A stretch of DNA of 15,513 bases from Bdellovibrionaceae bacterium UBA2466 (GCA_002342225.1 DDPO01000109.1:12388-27900); one strand, 5' to 3'; positions 1-7,969 are shown, numbered from the stretch's first letter. Numbers and translations: made by a program. Notes: generated by a model not told the origin, from the sequence alone.

Positions 1-108
1 CAATGGAAAGAGATGCTAGAGTCCCCCAACGCAAAAATTGGCCGTCCCCGACAGATTTATACGGGTCCGGAAGAGCGTTCTTATACCCCTATCCATGATC
101 GACACTAG
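1..108 (+). CDS. 3' end of an unrecognised protein gene (partial)
   Basis: Frame 1 is open from the window edge to a TAG at 106-108 and gives 35 residues with a protein-like composition, including GRPRQIYTGPEERSYTPIHD near the end. Frame 2 is closed almost at once. Frame 3 is open only from an ATG at base 3 to a TGA at 96-98 and gives a less plausible peptide. I do not recognise the family. The following 57 bases carry the likely top6B promoter, so this gene probably belongs to a separate upstream transcription unit. It could also be a chance open stretch. Confidence 0.45.
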   Translation, partial: QWKEMLESPNAKIGRPRQIYTGPEERSYTPIHDRH

Positions 109-126
109 TTGTTGAACTTGGGTAGT

Positions 127-155
127 TTGCAAAAAGATCATTCGTCACATATTAT
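127..155 (+). promoter_or_regulatory. Putative sigma-70-type promoter for the top6BA operon
   Basis: TTGCAA at 127-132 and TATTAT at 150-155 are separated by exactly 17 bases, a good match to -35/-10 geometry. Transcription starting about 7 bases after the -10 would begin near 162-163, only a few bases before the GTG at 166. No Shine-Dalgarno-like purine run precedes that GTG. The message would then be leaderless or nearly so. This is inferred from pattern only. Confidence 0.35.
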
Positions 156-165
156 CTAAACCATC

Positions 166-2001
166 GTGGCGAAACAAAAAATTACATCAAGCAGTACGGC
201 GGAGTATTTTTCTAAAAACCTGCAGCAAGTGGGCTTTTCTTCACCCACTAAAGCTGTTCTTACAACGCTTAAAGAGGCAATCGACAACTCTTTAGATGCT
301 TGTGAGGATGAAGGTATTCTTCCTGAGCTCTATATTGAGATTGAAAAAGTAGGGGCAGGAACTATTAAAAATACGGACCTTATTAGAATAAAGGTCGAGG
401 ACAATGGACCGGGACTTAACATCGAAGATGTTCCCAAAGTCTTCGGCGAATATTTAGCCTCCTCAAAGTTTGGTCGAGGCCGATGTTCGAGGGGTCAACA
501 GGGTATAGGTATTTCTGCAGCAACAACTTGGGCACAACTCACAAGTGCCAAAGGTGCTAAGATCATCACCAAAACCAAAAGTATGCGCCAAGCCGTCTCT
601 TGTTTGGTTGAAGTGGATGTTAAAAATAACAAAGGAAATTTAAAGGACAAGAAAGCTATTAGTTGGGACCGTCCTCATGGCGTAAGTGTCGAATTTGTTC
701 TAGATGGCAGAATTCAATTGCAAGGTGAGGGCGGGCTTATCACATACCTTACGGGAACTGCTCTTGTGAACCCGCACTTAAATCTGCGCTACAAGCTCTT
801 AGATCAACCTGTTACTAAAATTGACAGGGTTTCTGACAAATGTCCCGATATTCCATCAGCTGTTGAGCCTCATCCACACACGATGAAGTTGGGTGAATTC
901 ATTGCTCACTCCCATCTTTTTGGCAAAGCTACAGTTGCTAATTTCTTGAAAAAGGGATTTTCAAGAATCACAGACAATACTTTTCAAGAGTTTGTCAAAA
1001 ATGGCATGGACAAAAAGTTTCTAGCACAATCGGTAGACAAAACCACCGATGCACAATTTAAAGATATTTTTGGTGCCATTCATAAGACGGAGCTTATGTC
1101 TCCTAGTACCCGCTCTGTGATGATCATTGGCGAAGAGACTTTTTCTAAAAGTGTCCGAAGGCTCGGAGAAGTTGACTTCTTCTCAGTCGTAACTCGAAAG
1201 CCGACAATCTGTGATTTTAAACCTGTGGCTATCGAAATAGCAGTGGCGCGCTTAAAAACAGCCCAAAAAGTTGAAGGGGATGATAGTCCTCCGGTGCAAG
1301 TGCTTCGTTTCGCAAATCGTGTGCCTCTGCAGTTTGATAAATCGGCCTGTGCGATGGTCAAAGCGATTGAAACTGTAAATTGGCGATCCTATGGTATTCC
1401 TCAGCCCAAAAATAGTTTGCCGTTAGGTCCCTACGTGATCGCAGTCAGCCTTGTTTCTCCTTTTATTAAATTTAAAAACGCTTCAAAAGAAACGGTAGAT
1501 GCGAGTGATGAATTAGTAGAAGAGATTCGAAGGGCCCTTATTCAAGCCGGTCAGCGGCTTTCTAGACACATTAAGAAAGAGCATCGCGAAGCCGACCTTG
1601 AGGAAAAACTAAGACACATTGAGCAGTTTTGTCCTATTTTGGTCGATTGTTTATGCCGAATTACCAAAGCCCCAGCCAAGCGAAAAAAAGCAGCAACTGA
1701 AGGGCTTGTTAAACTATTGGGCAGAGATGTGAATGCTGCAAAAAAAGAGCTAGATGAAGCTTTAAAACATCATAAAGAGGCTCACGCAAAAGGAAAAATC
1801 CAAATTGTCGAGAAAGAAGAGACAAAGTCAGAGGAGAGTGAAGAGGAGTTAAAACCTCCTCACCCTGAGGAGTCGGTTGAAGCAGAAGAAACTGACGAAG
1901 CGCCAGTTAAGGCAAAATCTAAATCAGAAAAACCGGCTGCAAAGACTAAGAAAAAAGCGACCGCTAAATCGAAAGAAAAACTGAAAGAGAAAGAAGCATG
2001 A
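166..2001 (+). CDS. top6B: DNA topoisomerase VI subunit B (ATPase subunit)
   Basis: This is the ATP-binding GHKL subunit of type IIB topoisomerase. It dimerises on ATP and drives strand passage through the Top6A-cleaved duplex. The Bergerat fold is clear: N box EAIDN (residues 37-41), DNGPGL (79-84) and glycine-rich GQQGIG (110-115). A helix-two-turn-helix-like segment follows at about 240-310, then the transducer domain, with the probable switch lysine K441 in NASKE. The protein has 611 residues, longer than archaeal Top6B at about 530. The excess is a Lys/Glu/Ala-rich low-complexity tail from about 545. The start is GTG at 166: an in-frame TAA at 157-159 excludes longer versions, and the sequence from MAKQK matches a family N-terminus. 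It overlaps top6A by 4 bases. Topo VI is mainly archaeal and plant and is sporadic in bacteria (family knowledge). Confidence 0.93.
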   Translation: MAKQKITSSSTAEYFSKNLQQVGFSSPTKAVLTTLKEAIDNSLDACEDEGILPELYIEIEKVGAGTIKNTDLIRIKVEDNGPGLNIEDVPKVFGEYLASSKFGRGRCSRGQQGIGISAATTWAQLTSAKGAKIITKTKSMRQAVSCLVEVDVKNNKGNLKDKKAISWDRPHGVSVEFVLDGRIQLQGEGGLITYLTGTALVNPHLNLRYKLLDQPVTKIDRVSDKCPDIPSAVEPHPHTMKLGEFIAHSHLFGKATVANFLKKGFSRITDNTFQEFVKNGMDKKFLAQSVDKTTDAQFKDIFGAIHKTELMSPSTRSVMIIGEETFSKSVRRLGEVDFFSVVTRKPTICDFKPVAIEIAVARLKTAQKVEGDDSPPVQVLRFANRVPLQFDKSACAMVKAIETVNWRSYGIPQPKNSLPLGPYVIAVSLVSPFIKFKNASKETVDASDELVEEIRRALIQAGQRLSRHIKKEHREADLEEKLRHIEQFCPILVDCLCRITKAPAKRKKAATEGLVKLLGRDVNAAKKELDEALKHHKEAHAKGKIQIVEKEETKSEESEEELKPPHPEESVEAEETDEAPVKAKSKSEKPAAKTKKKATAKSKEKLKEKEA

Positions 2002-3137
2002 GAGAAGACACAATACCCAAGCTTTCAAAAGACCTTTGTAACCGAATGCTTACCGATCTTGAAAACGCAAGAAGACCGGTATTAGAAGCTATCAAATGCT
2101 CACTCGACAATTCAAATTACAATCCGAAAGTAGGATACCTTACTCCGGGAAATAAAATGGTTCGCTCCGAGCTAAATGTGGCTTCGGTTCAAAAAATGTC
2201 TCGAGCTATTTTTATTTTAGAAATTTTGCTTCGAAATATAGAAACAGGAGCAGTCAACACCAAGCGTGAGCTTTATTATATTTCTAAAGGTGAAGTAAAA
2301 CACAATCCCGAACTCCGTCCTCTCGATTTTGGGGATCAATCGGAAAGTGACGCGATTATTGATTTTATTTGTGAAATGATGGAGTGCTATCGTGAGGATC
2401 TCAACTGTTACGCTAATGATCGAGGCGGGCAGACCTATTCCAATCAACTCGTCGTCACTGAAACTCTCCCCGACGGCGGAAAAGCAGTTGTTGATCTGAG
2501 CTCACTTGGAACTTCACCTTTTCAGCCGAAGAACCGTCCTCAAAGCTTAACTCTAAAAGCAAAAAAGAAGATCGATTTTTGCCTAGTGGTCGAGTCGGAA
2601 GGTACCGCTAATACTTTCGTTACTAACGGTTTTTGCAAAAGAAACAACGCTATCCTTATGGGCGCTCAAGGGGTTCCAAGTAACGCCGTTCGAGGTTGGT
2701 GTAAGCTCATTCAAGATCAACTCAAAGTGCCGATTTACTTTTTCGGAGATCTTGACGCCTATACGTTGCAGAATATTTTTAGAACACTAAAAGCAGGATC
2801 TGCTGCAAGTTTAATTCGAAACTCTGATTTTTCAGCTCCCGATGTCCGGTTTTTAGGAGTTCTTCCAGAAGATATTAAAAAGTACGATTTAGCTGACTAC
2901 CCAGTAAAAGAGAATGATTTACAAGAGGCTAGAGCGCTAAAAAAAGCATCAGATGCTTTAAAAAATGATCCATTCTTTAAAGACAAAAAGAACAAAGGGC
3001 TTGCGAAGATTTTAGAATGGCTTCTTAAGAACAAAAGACGTTGTGAGCAACAGTCTTATTTTACAGTAGATCCAAGAGATCCTGTAATGCCTGAAAAGAT
3101 TATTATCGAAAAGATCAAGAAAGGCGATTTTATTTAA
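1998..3137 (+). CDS. top6A: DNA topoisomerase VI subunit A (Spo11-like DNA-cleaving subunit)
   Basis: This subunit makes the transient double-strand break through a tyrosyl 5' linkage and is homologous to eukaryotic Spo11. The 379 residues are normal for the family. In the 5Y-CAP (winged-helix) domain, RELYYISKG carries the catalytic tyrosine, expected at Y94, the last residue of RELYY. The Toprim domain begins near 192, with DFCLVVESEG giving the metal-binding glutamate (E199 or E201) and FFGDLDAYT giving D251 and D253. In most relatives this acidic motif reads D-x-D-P-Y-G; here it is DLDAYT, a divergent version that keeps both aspartates. The ATG overlaps the top6B stop (ATGA), indicating translational coupling and equal expression. 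A purine-rich run just upstream may serve as ribosome binding site. The stop overlaps the convergent minus-strand gene by 4 bases. Confidence 0.92.
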   Translation: MREDTIPKLSKDLCNRMLTDLENARRPVLEAIKCSLDNSNYNPKVGYLTPGNKMVRSELNVASVQKMSRAIFILEILLRNIETGAVNTKRELYYISKGEVKHNPELRPLDFGDQSESDAIIDFICEMMECYREDLNCYANDRGGQTYSNQLVVTETLPDGGKAVVDLSSLGTSPFQPKNRPQSLTLKAKKKIDFCLVVESEGTANTFVTNGFCKRNNAILMGAQGVPSNAVRGWCKLIQDQLKVPIYFFGDLDAYTLQNIFRTLKAGSAASLIRNSDFSAPDVRFLGVLPEDIKKYDLADYPVKENDLQEARALKKASDALKNDPFFKDKKNKGLAKILEWLLKNKRRCEQQSYFTVDPRDPVMPEKIIIEKIKKGDFI

Positions 3138-4270
3138 GTTGTCTTTTTCGATATCATTTGTCTAGTCACTAAAACGACCGACAAAACCCACAAAATAAAG
3201 ATTCCAAAGGTTTTATTCATTTGCAACCACGAGCTAGGATTCCAAATAACTTTGGGCCAAATATCGTTCATGCAAAGGGTAGTAAAGAATATTCCTAGAG
3301 ACCAAAAAACAAAGGTTGCATATTTCAATGGGCCCGTAAGGCCGAGTGCATACCTTTGCAGAAAAAGATAGCCGGGTCCGCCCAGTACAAAAGTCGGTGA
3401 TTCGGTTCTGGGATTCACTAAAAGCAGAGTGTAAAGCCCCAATGGAATCCAAAGATTCCATTCGAAAGTCTTCTTTTTGAGCCAAAAAACAAAAAACAAA
3501 AAAATTGAAAGCACGCTTAGGGGATAGAGTGCCCACAGTTTGGTGTCTTTGAAGCCCAAAGTTTTGAGAACAGTCGCAACGTCTAAGAGCCCATCGGTAT
3601 TAGTGTCTCTCCTAAGAAGTAAGTACCAGTCCTCGTGGAAAGACACGGTTTTTGAGAATCCCCAGAAAATCATGGGAACTATCAAGCATACAAAAGCTCC
3701 GGCGACGATTCCTTGAATGTATTTTTTTTTAGGAGGCAATAAAAGGCCCGCCAGAAATAATCCTGGTAGAATTTTAATGTTGCTAACGAGGGTGAGCCAA
3801 AAACCCGCCTGATGCAATCGCCCCTCTTTATAAAAATAGAGCCCAAGAAGTGACAGTCCAATGAGTGATGCATTCATCTGTTGGTATCTGAAAGATCCAT
3901 CCGCTTCCATCGAGCACAAAACAAATCCAAGCCAGAGCCATTTGGATTCCAGTTTTTTCCAAGGGAACCAGACTGAGACACCCGCCCAAAAGCAGACGAT
4001 ATTAAAAAGCCCCCAACATCCAGCCTGTAGTGAGCTATTAAGCTTCGCAAAGGGTGTGTAGAACCAAGCAAAAAGAGGGGAGTATTTAAACCAATCTCCG
4101 GCTCCTCGAGGGTCTGTGTATGGTGAAAGACCCTCCCAGAATTGTCGGCTGCCGAAAGCATAAGTGTGAGTGACGATGTTTGTTCCGTTGATAAATAGGT
4201 AAGGAACGACAAACAGTATTGTGATGAGTGAAAGGATAACAATTTGCTTCAAATAAGATTGGTGTTTCAT
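3134..4270 (-). CDS. Polytopic membrane glycosyltransferase, GT87/DUF2029-like (putative)
   Basis: The 378-residue, very hydrophobic protein has a membrane segment at about 9-26 and many later ones. After the first helix comes an extracytoplasmic loop with FWEGLSPYTDPRGAGDWFKY followed by SPLFAWFYTPFAKL. This resembles the G-x-x-P-Y ... F-x-Y-S/P-P-L pattern of DUF2029/GT87 proteins, GT-C-fold enzymes that use polyprenyl-phosphate sugars, with mannosyltransferases the best known. A later loop, NPRTESPTFVLGGPGYLFLQ, also looks conserved. Sugar and acceptor cannot be read from the sequence. The ATG overlaps the stop of the upstream HEAT-cyclophilin gene (ATGA), and no strong Shine-Dalgarno is seen, so translation is probably coupled. 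The gene contains a run of nine A on its coding strand (3722-3730) and another A-rich stretch near 3484-3505. Family assignment rests on motif memory. Confidence 0.6.
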   Translation of the reverse strand: MKHQSYLKQIVILSLITILFVVPYLFINGTNIVTHTYAFGSRQFWEGLSPYTDPRGAGDWFKYSPLFAWFYTPFAKLNSSLQAGCWGLFNIVCFWAGVSVWFPWKKLESKWLWLGFVLCSMEADGSFRYQQMNASLIGLSLLGLYFYKEGRLHQAGFWLTLVSNIKILPGLFLAGLLLPPKKKYIQGIVAGAFVCLIVPMIFWGFSKTVSFHEDWYLLLRRDTNTDGLLDVATVLKTLGFKDTKLWALYPLSVLSIFLFFVFWLKKKTFEWNLWIPLGLYTLLLVNPRTESPTFVLGGPGYLFLQRYALGLTGPLKYATFVFWSLGIFFTTLCMNDIWPKVIWNPSSWLQMNKTFGIFILWVLSVVLVTRQMISKKTT

Positions 4271-6339
4271 TTGACAGTTGCCGAGATAATCTTGTCACCT
4301 AACTCGAGCCTGTCAACAACGTCCAACCCAGATGTGATTTCACCGAAAACCGTGTATCGGCCGTTCAGATGGTAGTTTGGAAAAGTATTGAAGAAGAACT
4401 GAGACCCACCAGTGTCCTTCCCTGCTGTTGCGATTCCTACAGTGCCCCGTTCATGATTTCGAGGACTAAATTCATCTCTTATAAGAAATCCGGGGCCGCC
4501 AAAACCATCGCCTCTAGGGTCCCCGCCCTGAACGACGAAATTTGGTACAACTCTGTGAAATAGTTTCTCGTCGTAAAAGTGCTTGCTTATCAAGTCGACC
4601 AAGTGATGTGCCGTCATGGGCGAATCTTCAAAAAATTTAATTTCAATAGTGCCGCGGTTCGTTCTTAATACCAAAAGTTTACCGCTTGCGGGCCTCCAAA
4701 CATTAAACTCAGGAATTGTGTGACTTACTTTGGAGTTGATTGGAATTATAATTTGGGGTTCTTTCCCATTAATCGCCTTGGCAGCATCAAATGCTGCGAT
4801 AACTACTTGTTTTTCTCGATCCTTTAAAGCGATATCTACCACATTAATTTGGTCCTCAGAGCCAATACTTGAAAGGCTCTGCATGATAGCAGTTCGCGTT
4901 TCCACAGTATCTTCTAAAGGAATAGCTTTATAGGCATCTGCTAGGGGTTGTGCGAAATCCTTCCAGCCTTTTTGGGCAGCTAGTTGAGCGATAAGAGCTA
5001 GAACACCCGGGTCTTTCTTGAAGATAAGATCCTTTAGAGTTGTTTTTAGATCGCTATGAATATCGAGTTCATTTTGGGTCAGCATTTCTAAAGACAATGA
5101 AATATGTTTAGAATCACCTTCTACAAAGTAGGGCCTGATTTTTTGCCAGTCTTCGGCTTTATTAACCCCTATCAATGAGGCCAGAGCCGTCGCAACCAAA
5201 AGTGGTTCGTTGCTTTTAAGATTTTGAAGAGCTAGATCTCGTGCTTTTTCCGGAGCAAGTTTAACTAAAGTTCTCAAGGCTGTGACTTTTATCCAAAGCG
5301 ATGAACTTTTTTTTGCTAAACTCTCGACCGAATCTGTCAGATTTATAAAAGCTGCGGGTTGAGCTTCGATGGCCTCTAAAGAAGTCACAAGAAGAGGGCT
5401 CGGGGTTTCAGTTAGATTTTTTTGAAAAAGACTTAAACCCAATCCCTCCAACTTTCGGCCTTTTAGAGCCTTAGTAGCCTCGACCCTCACTACGATAGAG
5501 TTTGTGCTCGTAATTTTTGAGATCAAAAAGGTTGTTATCTCGGGTCCCTCAGAACGTGAAAGCGCACGCACGAGAAGCGCTTGATAGAAAGGGTTGTTCG
5601 CCTTGGAAATCGATTGGATAATTTGAGCTGTGGGAATCTTTTTGCTATCTCCTTTGTACTGGGAAATTGCAAACGAAGCAGCTCCACTGACTCGAGGACT
5701 TGAAAGAGCAAGGACGGCTAGCTTCTTGAGCAATTCTTCAGGAACATCCCATGAAGATGAATCACCGCTTAGAAGAATCCCTAGACCCTCAACGATGTTT
5801 CTAAGAACTTCGGTCTGCCCCTCTGTTTCAATTGCTTTTACGAGAAGTGGTAGGGCGGATGGTTTCCTGCTGAAGCCAATCGCTCTGAAAACAGCGCCCC
5901 TTACTTCAGCTTTTTTCTCCATGGCAGCGTGTTGACTTAATAGCGTTATACAAAGTTCATCACCAATCTGTCCCAAGCTAAAAGCAGCCAACATTTTCAT
6001 TTCGCTGTTTTTACTGTTCAAAACTCTTGAGAGAATCTCGATGCTGCTGGGGTTTCCGATTCTACCAAGAGCTAAGATCGCGGTTTTAGAAACCTGTTTT
6101 GAAGCATGAAAAGCAGCTTGATTAAGATAGGGATCGCTTTCGATTCTTTGGTTTTCAGATTTGATGACTCGGTGAATAGCCAAGGATTCAGATGAGGTTG
6201 TGTTTAAGCTTCCTAGGGATCGATTTGTGAAAATATTGCTAGGGCGCCAGAATTTTTGGGGCTTTCTGGGTTTTCCAAAACCAACTAAGCAGAAACCACA
6301 GCAAAGAATTGAGATGAACAGGTGTCTTTGATAAATCAT
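4267..6339 (-). CDS. Exported HEAT-repeat protein with C-terminal cyclophilin-type peptidyl-prolyl isomerase
   Basis: The C-terminal 140 residues (about 552-685 of 690) are a cyclophilin. FHRVVPNFVVQGGDP carries the catalytic arginine (R596) with F601 and Q604; GSQFFFN (645-651) and LNGRYTVFG (658-666) complete the pocket. Residues about 80-530 are imperfect alpha-helical repeats of HEAT type (ALGRIG, SLGQIG, RAIGFS and similar units), likely a binding scaffold. The start chosen is ATG at 6337-6339, giving MIYQRHLFISILCCGFCLVG, a plausible signal peptide without a classic lipobox; TAGG sits just upstream. An in-frame ATG at 6423 adds 28 non-signal-like residues and overlaps the upstream gene, so it seems less likely. 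It should act outside the cytoplasmic membrane, folding clients at prolyl bonds. It sits between two membrane glycosyltransferase-like genes, spaced 49 bases after one and overlapping the other by 4. Confidence 0.85.
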   Translation of the reverse strand: MIYQRHLFISILCCGFCLVGFGKPRKPQKFWRPSNIFTNRSLGSLNTTSSESLAIHRVIKSENQRIESDPYLNQAAFHASKQVSKTAILALGRIGNPSSIEILSRVLNSKNSEMKMLAAFSLGQIGDELCITLLSQHAAMEKKAEVRGAVFRAIGFSRKPSALPLLVKAIETEGQTEVLRNIVEGLGILLSGDSSSWDVPEELLKKLAVLALSSPRVSGAASFAISQYKGDSKKIPTAQIIQSISKANNPFYQALLVRALSRSEGPEITTFLISKITSTNSIVVRVEATKALKGRKLEGLGLSLFQKNLTETPSPLLVTSLEAIEAQPAAFINLTDSVESLAKKSSSLWIKVTALRTLVKLAPEKARDLALQNLKSNEPLLVATALASLIGVNKAEDWQKIRPYFVEGDSKHISLSLEMLTQNELDIHSDLKTTLKDLIFKKDPGVLALIAQLAAQKGWKDFAQPLADAYKAIPLEDTVETRTAIMQSLSSIGSEDQINVVDIALKDREKQVVIAAFDAAKAINGKEPQIIIPINSKVSHTIPEFNVWRPASGKLLVLRTNRGTIEIKFFEDSPMTAHHLVDLISKHFYDEKLFHRVVPNFVVQGGDPRGDGFGGPGFLIRDEFSPRNHERGTVGIATAGKDTGGSQFFFNTFPNYHLNGRYTVFGEITSGLDVVDRLELGDKIISATVK

Positions 6340-6388
6340 GAGCCTAGAAGTTCGCTGATAAACATAGTTTGTGCAAGCCCCTTCTTGG

Positions 6389-7969
6389 CTATTTGAATGC
6401 CGGCAAGCAACAAAAATAGCCATCTTTTAATGATTGAGAAACTAGAGACGTGGGCAAATATTTGCATTGGCTTATTAAGCCGGCCGATTGATGCGTTTTT
6501 AAAAACAATGAGAGATCTGAAATTCCGATAGACCAAAAACCGGTAATATAACCTATGTGGTAGGGCTCCACAGATTTTATAAAAAATGGGTAAGTAATAT
6601 CATCTACTACTAAATGCTTCGTCGATGGTCTGTTTTCGAGGTTACATTGTGCTGACAATCGCAATACCCTTTCCCGAACTTCGTTCCATTTAAATGCGGA
6701 AAAGGAGTTATATTGAAATTCAAGTTGTCCACCTTTTTGCCAATTTGTTATGTGTTTTGGGAGATACAAATAAGCAGCAAAAATTAAGCTTACGAACGAC
6801 AGGCCAATTGTAAAATAGGAAAGCGATTTTCTAAGGTTTTCATTGGAGGTGTTAATCGAGACCTTCTTATTTCCAAGCATTCCAGCCAAAATTAGAATTG
6901 GAAAAAACAAGGTTGAGTTATAAAAACTCTTGGTTGTTTGTAGTAAGACCAATGAAAAGGCTGCTAGGTAAAGAGTTGAACAGCCAATAGCTCGAAAATC
7001 TAGATTTAAAACAGAACTTTGTTTTCTCAAAGACCTACAGCACCGCAAAGCCTCATCGATTAACCAACCGGCTAAAAGAGTGAGCATCAAAAAGTTTAGA
7101 ATCTTCACAGGAAGGCTGATTTCAATAGGAGGAAGCCAACTCGCTTCAGAACTTGCTGAGAAGCTAATCGCATTGAAGTATTTTGAGATGCTAAAGAGGT
7201 TTCTGACAACTTGCTTTGTGTAAAACCAGGGCATCTTCAAAAACATAGAGGGTGAGATGAGAGTCGCAGAAAAGAGTTGTTCAATATCGGGGTTGAGTGG
7301 GCAAGCGTGATAGACCGAGTAAAAAGAAAAAGAGCTGTAGGCCATTACAAAGATCCAAAGTGTGAGGCCAAAGCGATAAGCTCTCCGAATGGGCAAGAAA
7401 AAACAGACCGTTAGAAAAAAGGGAAGAAAGAGGAGTGTTTTGGGGTGCTGGGGAAAAAACCAGGCCACTAAAAATGAGAACGAAGAAATTAAAAAAATTT
7501 GTATCGAGATACCGTTTCCTTGAATGAGTGGCAGAAAACACGATGCAGTTATAGCTACAATCAATGCTTGTTCTGGTCTGTTTAGTGTCATCATTATGGG
7601 GAGAGTTCCAAAAAACATCAAAGAGGTTTTCAGTAGAAAGTGGCGCTCAAAATTCGTTGTTATTAGACGCCGACATAGAAAAAACAGAAGAGTTAACCAA
7701 GTAATAAAGCTTAAGATTCCAAAGACTCTTATTATGAGTGGGTTTGCGATATCTGAGTAGAGATAGCTATCAAAGAGGCGAGAAACCAAAAATAGTTTAG
7801 GCGTTTTTTGACTAAATTCCTCTACGCAATGAGGAAAAAGCCCTAAAGCAACGCCATTATCAAGCCAGAGCCTGCCTGAGAACCACTTGTAGAGTAGTTC
7901 GTCAGAGTAAATGGGTAAGTAAAATGAGATAAAGATCAGCGGAACTACCAGTAATAAACTGAGTAACAT
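6389..7969 (-). CDS. Large polytopic membrane protein, GT-C glycosyltransferase-like (putative)
   Basis: The 526 residues contain about 10 or more hydrophobic segments and a soluble C-terminal part from about 410. The first helix (residues 1-20) is followed at once by YSDELLYKWFSG with adjacent acidic residues D23-E24. That arrangement recalls the first-loop Asp/Glu of GT-C enzymes such as the PMT/ArnT group. Between later helices the sequence NRPEQAL also looks functional. I do not recognise a specific family, so glycosyltransferase is inferred from this architecture and from the downstream GT87-like gene. An O-antigen or transport-type membrane protein is an alternative. The ATG at 7967-7969 has no strong Shine-Dalgarno, and no longer in-frame ATG or GTG exists before a TAA upstream. 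It heads the minus-strand block and is divergent from the helicase gene. Confidence 0.6.
   Translation of the reverse strand: MLLSLLLVVPLIFISFYLPIYSDELLYKWFSGRLWLDNGVALGLFPHCVEEFSQKTPKLFLVSRLFDSYLYSDIANPLIIRVFGILSFITWLTLLFFLCRRLITTNFERHFLLKTSLMFFGTLPIMMTLNRPEQALIVAITASCFLPLIQGNGISIQIFLISSFSFLVAWFFPQHPKTLLFLPFFLTVCFFLPIRRAYRFGLTLWIFVMAYSSFSFYSVYHACPLNPDIEQLFSATLISPSMFLKMPWFYTKQVVRNLFSISKYFNAISFSASSEASWLPPIEISLPVKILNFLMLTLLAGWLIDEALRCCRSLRKQSSVLNLDFRAIGCSTLYLAAFSLVLLQTTKSFYNSTLFFPILILAGMLGNKKVSINTSNENLRKSLSYFTIGLSFVSLIFAAYLYLPKHITNWQKGGQLEFQYNSFSAFKWNEVRERVLRLSAQCNLENRPSTKHLVVDDITYPFFIKSVEPYHIGYITGFWSIGISDLSLFLKTHQSAGLISQCKYLPTSLVSQSLKDGYFCCLPAFK

Noticed and set aside
3..98. ATG-led 31-codon frame at the left edge
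   Set aside because: Composition is poor compared with frame 1, which overlaps it and reads as a natural protein C-terminus. No ribosome binding site can be seen because it begins at the edge.
3861..4061. Plus-strand open frames inside the minus-strand block, for example here and at 5630-5935
   Set aside because: These are antisense shadows of the membrane and HEAT-cyclophilin genes, with no recognisable domains or start signals.
6340..6423. Longer start (ATG at 6423) for the HEAT-cyclophilin gene
   Set aside because: The extra 28 residues do not resemble a signal peptide and overlap the upstream gene. The ATG at 6339 gives a good export signal. It cannot be fully excluded without start mapping.
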